This document shows positions 8,635 through 16,385 of a stretch of 64,000 bases of DNA, piece after piece. Under the pieces are notes generated by a model. The model saw nothing but the letters and a program-made list of their open reading frames with translations. It was not told where the DNA came from and did not search any database. The stretch is taken from contig NZ_FNCC01000004.1 in NCBI RefSeq assembly GCF_900100955.1, positions 124,001 to 188,000 of the forward strand, written 5' to 3'. The position numbers and the translations under genes are program-made. Each line of letters begins with the position of its first letter. Positions within the stretch are counted from its first letter, which is position 1. The stretch is from Lentzea fradiae. Its GTDB lineage: Bacteria > Actinomycetota > Actinomycetes > Mycobacteriales > Pseudonocardiaceae.

Positions 8635-8660
8635 GTTCTATTGTCTTAGTTAACTAGAAC
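8635..8660. promoter_or_regulatory. inverted-repeat operator upstream of the GntR/ABC operon
   Basis: GTTCTA (8635-8640) and TAGAAC (8655-8660) form an inverted repeat. Between them is a perfect 10-bp palindrome, TAGTTAACTA (8647-8656). The element is AT-rich in a GC-rich context and lies 17 nt upstream of the regulator start. YtrA-type GntR proteins usually repress their own operon through such sites, so this is inferred to be the autoregulatory operator overlapping the promoter. Confidence 0.6.
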
Positions 8661-8676
8661 AATCTGGGGAGTGCGT

Positions 8677-9057
8677 GTGGTCGAGTTCCACGTCGACCGC
8701 GGCAGCGGCCTGCCGGCGTACCTGCAGCTGGGGCAGCAGGTCCGGGAGGCGCTGAGACTCGGCTGGTTGCGGCCGGGCGACCGCCTGCCGACGGTCCGCG
8801 ACGTCGTCGCCACGAGCGGCGTCAACGCGAACACGGTGCTCAAGGCCTACCGCGAGCTGGAGCTGGCGGGCCTCGTCGAGGCCCGCCAGGGCTCCGGCAC
8901 CTTCGTCAAGAGCTCCTTGGGGTCCGCCACCCCCGAGGACCTGGACCCGTTGCGCGCCAAGCTCGCCGCGTGGGTCGCGGAGGCGCGCTCCGCCGGGCTG
9001 GAGGACGAGGACGTGTACGCGCTGCTGCGCGAGGTGCTGAGTGGGGGAGAGCGATGA
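8677..9057 (+). CDS. YtrA-subfamily GntR transcriptional regulator
   Basis: 126 residues: a winged helix (AYLQLGQQVREALRLGWLRP, DRLPTVRDVV, VNANTVLKAYRELE, GSGTFV) followed by only a short helical dimerisation tail. This is the hallmark of the YtrA subfamily. GTG 8677 is preferred to GTG 8671 because CTGGGGA sits ~6 nt before it. The stop overlaps the ABC ATPase start (ATGA). YtrA regulators typically repress a linked ABC exporter that responds to envelope stress or antibiotics. Confidence 0.9.
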   Translation: MVEFHVDRGSGLPAYLQLGQQVREALRLGWLRPGDRLPTVRDVVATSGVNANTVLKAYRELELAGLVEARQGSGTFVKSSLGSATPEDLDPLRAKLAAWVAEARSAGLEDEDVYALLREVLSGGER

Positions 9058-9848
9058 GCGTGGTTGCGGCCGGAGTGTCGAAGTGGGCGGTGCGGGACGT
9101 CTCCTTCGAACTGCCACCGGGCAGCGTGACGGCGGTGGTGGGAGCCAACGGCTCCGGGAAGTCCACGCTGCTGAACGTGCTGGCGGGACACCTGCCACCG
9201 GAGTCGGGACATGGCGCGATCGCGGGCCGCGTCGCGTACGTCCCGCAGCACAAGCCGATGTACAAGAGCTTCCGCGTGGCCGACGTGCTCGCGTTCGGCA
9301 AGCACATGAACAAGACCTGGGACGGCGAACGGGCCGACGAGTGGCTCAAGAGGTTCAAGGTGCCGCGCAAGCTGCAGGCAGAGGACCTGTCAGGAGGCCA
9401 GCGCACGCACCTGACCCTCGCGCTGGCACTGGGCGCGCGCCCGGACGTGCTGCTGCTCGACGAGCCACTGTCCGAACTGGACCCGTTGGCGCGCAGGAAG
9501 GTCATGAGCGAACTGCTGACCGAGGTCGCCGACCGCGGCATGACGCTCGTCTACTCGACCCACGTCGTCGCGGAGGTCGGTGGTGTGGCGGACCGGTTGC
9601 TGCTGCTGTCCGCCGGGCGGCTGCTGCTCGACGGCGAGACCGACGACCTGCTGGAAGAGCACGTTCTCTACACGGGGCCGCACGCCTCGAAGTCACCTGT
9701 GAAAGGACCTGTGGTGCAGGCGAAGCACGGTGTGTCGCACTCGTCGTACCTGGTGCGGTCCGGTGGCGCCGCGGCCGGCGAACCGTGGACCGCCCGGTTC
9801 GTGACGCTGGAGGAGCTGGTCGTGGCACACCTGGAGCGTGCGGCGTGA
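9054..9848 (+). CDS. ABC transporter ATP-binding protein
   Basis: 264 residues. Walker A is GANGSGKSTLL, the Q loop is VAYVPQHKP, the signature is LSGGQRTHLTLALAL, Walker B is DVLLLDEPLSELDPLARR, and the H-loop His is in LVYSTHVV. A C-terminal extension of ~60 residues after the core is common in exporter ATPases. It overlaps the regulator by 4 nt upstream and the permease by 4 nt downstream, so the three genes form one operon. The substrate is unknown; the context suggests an antibiotic or lipid-type exporter. Confidence 0.93.
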   Translation: MSVVAAGVSKWAVRDVSFELPPGSVTAVVGANGSGKSTLLNVLAGHLPPESGHGAIAGRVAYVPQHKPMYKSFRVADVLAFGKHMNKTWDGERADEWLKRFKVPRKLQAEDLSGGQRTHLTLALALGARPDVLLLDEPLSELDPLARRKVMSELLTEVADRGMTLVYSTHVVAEVGGVADRLLLLSAGRLLLDGETDDLLEEHVLYTGPHASKSPVKGPVVQAKHGVSHSSYLVRSGGAAAGEPWTARFVTLEELVVAHLERAA

Positions 9849-10858
9849 ACCTGGAGTCGATCGTCTGGCTGACCTGGCGCCAGCACCGGGGGCCGGTCAT
9901 CGGCCTCGCCGTCCTCGCCCTGGGCACCGTCTACGCCCTGTTCGCCGGCGAGGCGGGGGACGGGCCCGCCGGCTCGCTGCAGATGGCGGGCTTCTACGCG
10001 GTCGCGGTGCAGCTCGCGTTCGGTGGCGTCGCCGGTGTGGTCCTCGGAGCCCCGCTGGTGGCCCGCGAGCTGGAGGAGCGCACGTACTTCGTGGCGTGGG
10101 GCCAGGACGTCACCGCCCTGGAGTGGTTGCGCGGCAAGATGATCGCCCTCGGCCTGCTGGTCGTGCTGCTCGGCGCCGCCGTGGGAGCGGGCAGCGGCTT
10201 CACCGGTGGCCAGTCGTCCACGTGGCGCGCGTTCGAGGCGAACTCGTTCGTGCAAGCCGGGTACGCGGCGTTCGGGTTCGCGCTCGGCGTGGCGATCGGC
10301 CTGCTGACCCGGCACGTGGCCACCGCGATGGCGGCGACGGTGATCGCCTACACGCTGGTCAGGACCGTGATCTCGTTCCTGCGCGACTACTACTGGCCGG
10401 CGGAGCGGGACATCGCCCGCTGGGAGGAGTCGCCGAAGGTGGCACCGGGCTCGCTCGAGATGGGCAGCGGGTTCGTCGGCGAGGACCTGAAACCAGTCGG
10501 GGTGCCGGACGTGTGCGCCGCGCAGTCCAACGTGGCCAGCTGCATGCGCAGCGCGCGTGCCGCGTCCGGCACGTACGTCGACTACCAGCCGCCGAGCCGG
10601 GTCGGGGCGTTCCAGTTCGTCGAGTTCAGCCTCTACGCGCTGCTCACGGTGGCCCTGGTCGTGCTGACGTTCCGGGCGCTGAGCCGCGGCGGCGGGTGGA
10701 AGCCGACGCGGTCCCACCGCCGCCTCCCGGTCCCGGCCGTCGCGGAGACGGCCGCCGCCGAGCCCGCCGCCGAGTCCGCTGTCGAGGCGGGGGGCGCGGG
10801 GGAGGCGCAGCCCGCGCCAGGCGTGGACGGTGCCGACGATCCCGTGTCGCGGTCCTGA
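9845..10858 (+). CDS. ABC-2-type permease of the YtrA-linked exporter
   Basis: 337 residues, about six membrane helices: PVIGLAVLALGTVYALF; FYAVAVQLAFGGVAGVVLG; MIALGLLVVLLGAAVGA; an AAFGFALGVAIGLL pair; and a C-terminal FSLYALLTVALVVLTF. A large extracytoplasmic loop between helices 5 and 6 contains two Cys (DVCAAQSNVASC) that may form a disulfide. The tail is Ala/Glu-rich and cytoplasmic. GTG 9845 overlaps the ATPase stop. Confidence 0.88.
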   Translation: MNLESIVWLTWRQHRGPVIGLAVLALGTVYALFAGEAGDGPAGSLQMAGFYAVAVQLAFGGVAGVVLGAPLVARELEERTYFVAWGQDVTALEWLRGKMIALGLLVVLLGAAVGAGSGFTGGQSSTWRAFEANSFVQAGYAAFGFALGVAIGLLTRHVATAMAATVIAYTLVRTVISFLRDYYWPAERDIARWEESPKVAPGSLEMGSGFVGEDLKPVGVPDVCAAQSNVASCMRSARAASGTYVDYQPPSRVGAFQFVEFSLYALLTVALVVLTFRALSRGGGWKPTRSHRRLPVPAVAETAAAEPAAESAVEAGGAGEAQPAPGVDGADDPVSRS

Positions 10859-10863
10859 GTCCG

Positions 10864-10898
10864 GGTGAACGGCCTCACTGGGGGTGGGGCCGTTCACC
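10864..10898. terminator. hairpin after the ABC operon
   Basis: GGTGAACGGCC (10864-10874) pairs with GGCCGTTCACC (10888-10898) as a perfect 11-bp stem with a 13-nt loop, just after the permease stop. There is no T tract, which is usual for actinobacterial terminators. Confidence 0.6.
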
Positions 10899-10975
10899 GG
10901 TGCGGCTCCGGGGCCGTGACCGGGCCGTCTCCGGCGGCGGCTGGCTCTGCTGGTGAGGTCCGCAGAAGCTGCAGG

Positions 10976-10981
10976 TAGGCT
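10976..10981 (+). promoter_or_regulatory. -10 hexamer TAGGCT of purK (leaderless)
   Basis: TAGGCT ends 9 nt before GTG 10991. The 14-nt string GGTAGGCTGCCTGA around it is repeated exactly at the phosphomannomutase promoter (45461-45474). Confidence 0.5.
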
Positions 10982-10990
10982 GCCTGAACC

Positions 10991-12178
10991 GTGGACTCCC
11001 GTACCCGTCTCCCAGTCGTCGGCATGATCGGCGGCGGGCAGCTCGCCCGCATGACGCACCAGGCCGCCATCCCGCTCGGCCAGTCCCTGCGCGTGCTCGC
11101 CGTCTCCGACAACGACCCCGCCGCACTGGTGGCGCGCGACGTCGTGCTCGGCACGCACACCGACCTGGACGCGTTGCGCGCGTTCGCGAAGGGCTGCGAG
11201 GTCGTCACGTTCGACCACGAGCACGTGCCGCAGGAGCACCTGCGCGCGCTGGTCGCCGAGGGTGTGAAGGTGCACCCCGGTCCGGACGCCCTCCAGTACG
11301 CGCAGGACAAGCTGAAGATGCGGGTGAAACTCGCCGAGCTGGGCCTGCCCGTGCCGCCGTTCGCCGAGGTCCACTCCGTCGCCGACGTGCTGAGGTTCGG
11401 CGCCGAGCACGGCTGGCCGACCGTGCTGAAGGCGGTCCGCGGCGGCTACGACGGCCGCGGCGTGTGGATGCTGAACACCCCGCAGAGCGCCGAGCGCGCC
11501 GTCCCCGAGCTGCTGGAGTCCGGGACGCCGCTGATGGTCGAGCAGTGCGTGCCGATGCGCCGCGAGCTGGCCGCCGTCGTGGCGCGGTCCCCGTTCGGGC
11601 AGGGCGCGGCGTGGCCCGTCGTCGAGACCGTGCAGTCCGAGGGCATCTGCGTCGAGGTGCTCGCCCCGGCCCCGTCCCTGGACGGCGACGCCGCCCAGGA
11701 GCTGGCCCTGAAGGTCGCCGAGGCGCTGGGCGTGGTCGGCGTGCTGGCCGTGGAGCTGTTCGAGACCGCGGACGGCGTCGTGGTGAACGAGCTCGCGATG
11801 CGCCCCCACAACTCCGGCCACTGGTCGATCGAGGGCGCCCGCACGTCCCAGTTCGAGCAGCACCTGCGCGCCGTCCTCGACTACCCGCTCGGCCGCACGG
11901 ACCTGATGGCACCGGCCGTGGTGATGGCGAACGTCCTGGGCGCCGCCGACACCCCGGCGATGGGTCCCGACGAGCGCGTGCACCACCTGTTCGCCCGGTT
12001 CCCGGACGCGCACGTGCACCTGTACGGCAAGGAGGAACGGCCGGGCCGCAAGGTCGGGCACGTGACGTTCCTCGGCAACGACATGACGACGGTCCGCGAG
12101 CGCGCCCGCCTCGCGGCGGACTTCCTGTCCACCGGCGTCTGGACAGACGGCTACGACATCCACGGGAGCTCGGAGTGA
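10991..12178 (+). CDS. purK: 5-(carboxyamino)imidazole ribonucleotide synthase
   Basis: 395 residues, cytoplasmic ATP-grasp enzyme that carboxylates AIR to N5-CAIR with ATP and bicarbonate in purine synthesis. The N-terminal Rossmann-like motif is [12 protein letters not shown]. The ATP-grasp core includes [16 protein letters not shown] and the conserved [17 protein letters not shown] block, here [19 protein letters not shown] 10991 starts just before the first strand and follows the -10 hexamer. It overlaps purE by 4 nt, giving substrate hand-over in the expected order. Confidence 0.96.
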   Translation: MDSRTRLPVVGMIGGGQLARMTHQAAIPLGQSLRVLAVSDNDPAALVARDVVLGTHTDLDALRAFAKGCEVVTFDHEHVPQEHLRALVAEGVKVHPGPDALQYAQDKLKMRVKLAELGLPVPPFAEVHSVADVLRFGAEHGWPTVLKAVRGGYDGRGVWMLNTPQSAERAVPELLESGTPLMVEQCVPMRRELAAVVARSPFGQGAAWPVVETVQSEGICVEVLAPAPSLDGDAAQELALKVAEALGVVGVLAVELFETADGVVVNELAMRPHNSGHWSIEGARTSQFEQHLRAVLDYPLGRTDLMAPAVVMANVLGAADTPAMGPDERVHHLFARFPDAHVHLYGKEERPGRKVGHVTFLGNDMTTVRERARLAADFLSTGVWTDGYDIHGSSE

Positions 12179-12663
12179 CACAGGTCGGCGTGATCATGGG
12201 CAGCGACTCGGACTGGCCGGTGATGAAGGCCGCCACCGAGGCGCTCGCCGAGTTCGACGTCCCGTTCGAGGTGAGCGTCGTCTCCGCCCACCGCACCCCG
12301 CAGCGCATGCTCGACTACGCCACCACGGCCGCCTCCCGCGGCCTGCGCGTGATCATCGCGGGCGCCGGCGGAGCCGCCCACCTGCCCGGCATGGTCGCCT
12401 CGGCCACCGTGCTCCCGGTGATCGGCGTCCCCGTGCCGCTGAAGTACCTCGACGGCATGGACTCGCTGCTCTCGATCGTGCAGATGCCGGCGGGCGTCCC
12501 GGTCGCCACGGTGTCGGTGGGAGGAGCCCGCAACGCGGGCCTGCTGGCCGTCCGGATGCTCGCCTCCGGCGACCCGGCGCTGCAGGAGCGCATGGCACGT
12601 TTCCAGGCGGAGCTCGAGCAGCTCGTACTAGACAAGGACGCGGCTCTGCAGAAGTCGCTCTGA
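12175..12663 (+). CDS. purE: N5-carboxyaminoimidazole ribonucleotide mutase
   Basis: 162 residues. Class I PurE converts N5-CAIR to CAIR. It shows the signature [14 protein letters not shown], the VSAHRTP active-site segment with the catalytic His, and [17 protein letters not shown] 12175 overlaps the purK stop (GTGA). Forms an octamer in known relatives. Confidence 0.97.
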   Translation: MTQVGVIMGSDSDWPVMKAATEALAEFDVPFEVSVVSAHRTPQRMLDYATTAASRGLRVIIAGAGGAAHLPGMVASATVLPVIGVPVPLKYLDGMDSLLSIVQMPAGVPVATVSVGGARNAGLLAVRMLASGDPALQERMARFQAELEQLVLDKDAALQKSL

Positions 12664-12693
12664 GTCGTTTCAAGTGCTCAACAGCACAGCGGC

Positions 12694-12712
12694 GCGCCCG
12701 GTGAACGGGCGC
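12694..12712. terminator. short hairpin between purE and the acyl-CoA dehydrogenase
   Basis: GCGCCCG (12694-12700) and CGGGCGC (12706-12712) form a 7-bp stem with a 5-nt loop. It could end purKE transcription. A TAACAT hexamer directly follows (12713-12718) and may be the -10 of the next gene. Confidence 0.4.
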
Positions 12713-12751
12713 TAACATCGTGTCGAGTACTCGCTACCGGGAGGTAACACG

Positions 12752-13915
12752 GTGAACCCGAGCTTCGGCACCTACCAGCTCGCCGAGGAGCACGAGGCGC
12801 TGCGAGAGGCCGTCCGCTCGCTCGCCGAGAAGGAGATCAAGCCGCACGCGGCCGAGGTCGACGAGAACGAGCGCTTCCCGGTCGAGGCCCACGACGCCCT
12901 CGTGAAGGCGGGCTTCGCGGCGGTCCACGTCCCCGAGACCTACGACGGCCAGGGCGCCGACTCCGTCGCCACCTGCATCGTCATCGAGGAGGTGGCCCGC
13001 GTCTGCGCCTCCTCCTCGCTCATCCCCGCCGTGAACAAGCTCGGCACCATGCCGATCCTGCTCTCGGCGTCCGAGGAGCTGAAGCAGCTCGTCATGCCGT
13101 CCATCGCCTCCGGCGAGGCGATGGCCTCCTACGCCCTCTCCGAGCGCGAGGCGGGCTCCGACACGGCGTCCATGCGCACCCGCGCTCAGCTCGATGGCGA
13201 CAACTGGGTGCTGAACGGCACGAAGTGCTGGATCACCAACGCCGGCGAGTCGACCTGGTACACCGTCATGGCCGTGACGGACCCCAACGCCGCCAAGAAG
13301 TCGCAGGGCATCTCGGCGTTCGTCGTGCACAAGGACGACCCCGGCTTCTCGGTGGGCCCCAAGGAGCGCAAGCTCGGCATCAAGGGCTCGCCGACCCGCG
13401 AGATCTACTTCGAGAACTGCACCATCCCGGCCAACCGCATCATCGGCGAGCCCGGCACCGGCCTGAAGACGGCTTTGAAGACGCTGGACCACACCCGTCC
13501 GACGATCGGCGCCCAGGCAGTCGGCATCGCGCAGGGCGCACTGGAAGCCGCGGTCGCGTACGTCAAGGACCGCAAGCAGTTCGGCAAGTCCATTTCGGAC
13601 TTCCAGGGCGTCCAGTTCATGCTCGCCGACATGGCCATGAAGATCGAGGCCGCGCGGCACATGGTCTACGTGGCAGCCGCCAAGGCCGAGCGTGGTGAGC
13701 CGAACATCGGCTTCATCACCGCCGCCGCCAAGTGCTTCGCCTCGGACGTGGCGATGGAGGTCACGACCGACGCCGTCCAGCTCTTCGGTGGTGCCGGGTA
13801 CACCCGCGACTTCCCGGTGGAGCGCATGATGCGCGACGCGAAGATCACGCAGATCTACGAGGGCACCAACCAGATCCAGCGCGTCGTGATGTCGCGCGCC
13901 GTCCTGAACGGCTGA
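12752..13915 (+). CDS. acyl-CoA dehydrogenase (FadE25-like)
   Basis: 387 residues. FAD enzyme that introduces the alpha-beta double bond in acyl-CoA. The N-terminal helical domain is followed by the beta-domain signature YALSEREAGSDTASM and by WITNAGEST. The C-terminal helices contain DRKQFGKSISDFQ, LFGGAGYTRDFPVERMMRDAKI and the catalytic-Glu region IYEGTNQIQRVVM. GTG 12752 follows GGGAGGTAA at good spacing. Purine genes next to fadE25 match the order around M. tuberculosis Rv3274c-Rv3276c. Exact chain-length preference unknown. Confidence 0.95.
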   Translation: MNPSFGTYQLAEEHEALREAVRSLAEKEIKPHAAEVDENERFPVEAHDALVKAGFAAVHVPETYDGQGADSVATCIVIEEVARVCASSSLIPAVNKLGTMPILLSASEELKQLVMPSIASGEAMASYALSEREAGSDTASMRTRAQLDGDNWVLNGTKCWITNAGESTWYTVMAVTDPNAAKKSQGISAFVVHKDDPGFSVGPKERKLGIKGSPTREIYFENCTIPANRIIGEPGTGLKTALKTLDHTRPTIGAQAVGIAQGALEAAVAYVKDRKQFGKSISDFQGVQFMLADMAMKIEAARHMVYVAAAKAERGEPNIGFITAAAKCFASDVAMEVTTDAVQLFGGAGYTRDFPVERMMRDAKITQIYEGTNQIQRVVMSRAVLNG

Positions 13916-13932
13916 GTTTCACCACTTCGGGT

Positions 13933-13981
13933 CACGGCCTGGAGGCTCCTGATTCCATGATCAGGCCGCCTCCAGGCCGTG
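13933..13981. terminator. long bidirectional hairpin between convergent genes
   Basis: CACGGCCTGGAGGC (13933-13946) and GCCTCCAGGCCGTG (13968-13981) are a perfect 14-bp stem. The loop holds a further CCTGAT/ATCAGG stem. It sits between the acyl-CoA dehydrogenase stop and the convergent TIR gene stop, so it can serve both strands. Confidence 0.8.
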
Positions 13982-13985
13982 CGCT

Positions 13986-15119
13986 TTACGAGCCCAGAAG
14001 CCCTTCGCGTTCCAGCACGCGGCGAACGTCTTCGAAGCTCGCGGCGATCCGGCCTGCCGGGTAGTGGATCTGGCCGAGCCCGTGGATGTTCGAGAAGTCC
14101 GCGCATCCTTCCTCCAGCATGACGATCGCGCGGGAGAACCCGAGACGGCCTTGGAAGAGGCCGACCTCGTGAACGACGTTCTGCCGTGCGGTCACCGCGC
14201 CGTCGGCACGTTCGTCTTCCGCTGTGAGCACGAGAAACGCCATCGCCGCTTCGTCCAGCATCGAGGCAAGGCGCTCGACGTTGGACACGCCCGCCACCGG
14301 AACCCTGTTGAACTCGTCCCAGGAGAGCCCGAGACGGTCCTGGAGGAAGTCCTTCAGCTCCCGCCACTGCGGGGATCGTCCATGGCCGATGAAGACGTGC
14401 GTGCCACGCCGGGCCGGTGGGGTGGTGCCGGGTGACTCCACCTGGCCGGACCGGGTGGTCAGCGAGTCGATGTGTTCGGCGGCCACCTGCACGAGTCGCG
14501 CGAGCTCCTTGCACTTCTCGAACGGATCGATGATCGCGCTCACCCGAGCGAGCACCTCTTGGTGCGGAGCCGGAGAGAGCTTCTGCTTCGCGGTCTTCTC
14601 CTGCGCCGCACTGGCTTCGAGAAGTGCGGCGAGCGCGTTCTCATAGGTGATCGCGTCGACCTGGGAGATCCGCGTCTTCAGGCTGAGGAGGTAGTCGTTG
14701 TGGTTGAAGGAGAGATACGCAGTCAGCAGACTCTCGGCTTCGTCCTTCGCTGCCGCGAGCTGGCCGCGGGCCTCGTCGGACAAGGAGACCACCGTGGTCA
14801 GGTCCGGATCGCCGGCTTCTGACCTGATCCTGGAATGGACGTAATCACGACTATGTGCCGTCCACGGGCCCATGCTGTCGACCATCACTCGGAGGAGCGT
14901 GCGTCCTTTGCCGAAGCGTTCGCCGAACGTCGGTTTGCTGAAGTCGCGGTAGTAGGTTGTCGACCGAAACCCTGAGTTGGAGCCGGACCAGCTCTCCGCG
15001 AACGAGTTCGCGGTATCTCTCAAACGGCCGAGTCTTCGTCTGTCAGCCTCTATGTCGTCCGACAGGGTCGACAGGCGTTGCGCGAGGGCGATGAGCAGTT
15101 CGGGAATCCTCTCCGTCAT
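13986..15119 (-). CDS. TIR-like (CAP12/Pycsar-type) NADase-domain protein, putative defence effector
   Basis: 377 residues, no membrane segment. The first ~230 residues are helical, with no recognised domain, and include coiled-coil-prone stretches (LSTLSDDIEADRRRLGRLRD). The C-terminal ~130 residues are a predicted nucleotide-binding TIR domain of the PF10137 type. It has strand 1 HVFIGHG, FLQDRLGLSWDEFN, AFLVLTAEDE, and the hallmark ARQNVVHEVGLFQGRLG with the presumed catalytic Glu, then AIVMLEEG. Relatives degrade NAD+ when activated during phage infection. Stand-alone, with no cyclase next to it. ATG 15119 is preferred; a GTG at 15137 is also possible. An inverted repeat GGGTGA-n7-TCACCC spans 15121-15139. 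Confidence 0.82.
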   Translation of the reverse strand: MTERIPELLIALAQRLSTLSDDIEADRRRLGRLRDTANSFAESWSGSNSGFRSTTYYRDFSKPTFGERFGKGRTLLRVMVDSMGPWTAHSRDYVHSRIRSEAGDPDLTTVVSLSDEARGQLAAAKDEAESLLTAYLSFNHNDYLLSLKTRISQVDAITYENALAALLEASAAQEKTAKQKLSPAPHQEVLARVSAIIDPFEKCKELARLVQVAAEHIDSLTTRSGQVESPGTTPPARRGTHVFIGHGRSPQWRELKDFLQDRLGLSWDEFNRVPVAGVSNVERLASMLDEAAMAFLVLTAEDERADGAVTARQNVVHEVGLFQGRLGFSRAIVMLEEGCADFSNIHGLGQIHYPAGRIAASFEDVRRVLEREGLLGS

Positions 15120-15120
15120 T

Positions 15121-15139
15121 GGGTGATCGTGCCTCACCC
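15121..15139. promoter_or_regulatory. inverted repeat at the TIR gene start
   Basis: GGGTGA (15121-15126) and TCACCC (15134-15139) flank 7 nt directly upstream of ATG 15119. It may be a repressor site; no regulator can be assigned. Confidence 0.3.
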
Positions 15140-15231
15140 TTCAGTGGCTGCATATCGTTTCGCGTCGACAGTACGCACGTCGTGTCCTCACGATCAGCCG
15201 AAACCGACGGCCGATCGGACACTTCCGTGTG

Positions 15232-15687
15232 TCACAAGCCGAGCCGCGCGGCATTGCCAGGGCTGAACACCGCCACCGCGGCGTCGAGCCGCCCCAGCTT
15301 CTCCTCGATCAGAGGCTCCACCTCGGCCCACGCGAGACCGCCGAGCCCGGCCCCGAGCGGTGGCACCGCCACCGACCGCAAGCCCAGCTCTCCGACCACG
15401 CGCGCCAGGTCGTCCAGTCCGGACGCGATGTCGGACAGCTTCGACCGCGACCGGAAGTGCCGCTTGGTCGGAAAGCTGACGAACCACCGGTCTAGCCTGG
15501 TCACGTGCACGCGTCCCAGCCGTACTTCCCCTGCGGCGCAAGCGGAAGCGTAGGCATCGAAGTACGCGGGGAAGCGCTGCTTGAACTGCAACGCCAATCC
15601 TTTCCCCATCACACCGACGCAGTTCACCGCGTTCACCAACGCGTCGGTCTCGGCGTCCAACAGGTCACCGGCACCCTGCACGATCAC
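15232..15687 (-). CDS. macro-domain protein (DarG/TARG1-like ADP-ribose hydrolase fold)
   Basis: 151 residues forming a complete single macro domain. It starts with VIVQGAGDLLDAETDALVNAVN, then the ADP-ribose loop NCVGVMGKGLALQFKQRFP, the SFPTKRHFRSRS segment typical of the DarG/TARG1 branch, and VPPLGAGLGGLAW. This branch removes ADP-ribose from DNA or proteins. No DarT-like transferase is adjacent. GTG 15687 has GGGGGGAT 6 nt upstream. It lies 22 nt after the Cys-rich gene (same operon) and 112 nt before the TIR gene. Because TIR enzymes make ADP-ribose products, a functional link is possible but unproven. Confidence 0.88.
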   Translation of the reverse strand: MIVQGAGDLLDAETDALVNAVNCVGVMGKGLALQFKQRFPAYFDAYASACAAGEVRLGRVHVTRLDRWFVSFPTKRHFRSRSKLSDIASGLDDLARVVGELGLRSVAVPPLGAGLGGLAWAEVEPLIEEKLGRLDAAVAVFSPGNAARLGL

Positions 15688-15709
15688 AGCAATCCCCCCG
15701 GAAGTGGCG

Positions 15710-16321
15710 TCAGGCCCTCATGATGCCCGGCACCCCCGACAAAACCGCGTCACGGCAGCCACGCAGCTCGCGCACCAGGGCGGACGCGAGCACCCGGCCG
15801 ACCAGTGGGTCGTCATAGCCGAAGTTGTCCGCGGTCACGGCTGTTGGCGTGAGCGTGCCTCGCCGGTAGATCACGCCGCGCACACCCACGATCGGGCAGT
15901 GCCGCACGCGAACCGTGACCGCGCCGCGTTGCAACGCCGGACACGACCGCAGCGCCACCGGAACACATGCCAAGCACACTGGCGGTTCCGTCGAGGCCAT
16001 CCCCTCCGGCCAACCCGGCCAGTCACCACGAAAGTCCCGCAGCAGCCACAGAACGCCGTCGTCGTTGATATCAGCCGGCCCGCCACAAACCTGACACAGC
16101 GACAGTTCCATGGCCCGGCGCTGCCGCAGCGGATGCACCCTGGCGAACTCCGGCCGCCCGACCTGGTGACGCAATCCGGTCTGCCGCCACAGCACGCCGT
16201 GCGAGTCGCGGTCGCTCAGCAACTCCTTGGCATACCCGATGCTGCCGTCAGGCCGCTCAACGAGCGTGCACTGCAGATCCTGCTCAGCACTCCACGCTGT
16301 GACATACGGCGCAACAACCAT
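15710..16321 (-). CDS. Cys-rich conserved actinobacterial hypothetical protein
   Basis: 203 residues. The start reads MVVAPYVTAWSAEQDLQC. Four Cys are arranged as two pairs (LCQVCGGP and VCLACVP, ~35 residues apart), suggesting a zinc ribbon. Conserved blocks include VHPLRQRRAM, GVLWLLRDFRGDWPGWPEG and CPIVGVRGVIYRRG. I recall close relatives in Streptomyces near GntR regulators and mobile regions, but no function. ATG 16321 is preferred over ATG 16330 because GGGA lies 9 nt before it. Promoter and putative operator lie in the 55 nt upstream. Confidence 0.7.
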   Translation of the reverse strand: MVVAPYVTAWSAEQDLQCTLVERPDGSIGYAKELLSDRDSHGVLWRQTGLRHQVGRPEFARVHPLRQRRAMELSLCQVCGGPADINDDGVLWLLRDFRGDWPGWPEGMASTEPPVCLACVPVALRSCPALQRGAVTVRVRHCPIVGVRGVIYRRGTLTPTAVTADNFGYDDPLVGRVLASALVRELRGCRDAVLSGVPGIMRA

Positions 16322-16330
16322 TGACACCAT

Positions 16331-16385
16331 TCCCTGTACAGAACTTTTCGCGGAGTAAAGCGCTGTTCGGTACAGATCTGCAACT
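16331..16385 (-). promoter_or_regulatory. AT-richer promoter/operator between GntR gene and Cys-rich gene
   Basis: Contains the 8-bp palindrome CTGTACAG (16334-16341) and a second GTACAG (16370-16375) ~36 nt away, in a region richer in A+T than its surroundings. The adjacent HutC-type GntR regulator is the natural candidate to bind. Inferred only. Confidence 0.4.

Noticed and set aside
9668..12181. 837-codon minus-strand frame over the ABC permease and purK
   Set aside because: Antisense shadow without motifs; purK and permease are intact on the plus strand.
15232..16321. DarT-DarG toxin-antitoxin pair
   Set aside because: The macro domain fits DarG, but the upstream Cys-rich protein has none of the DarT motifs and resembles another actinobacterial family.
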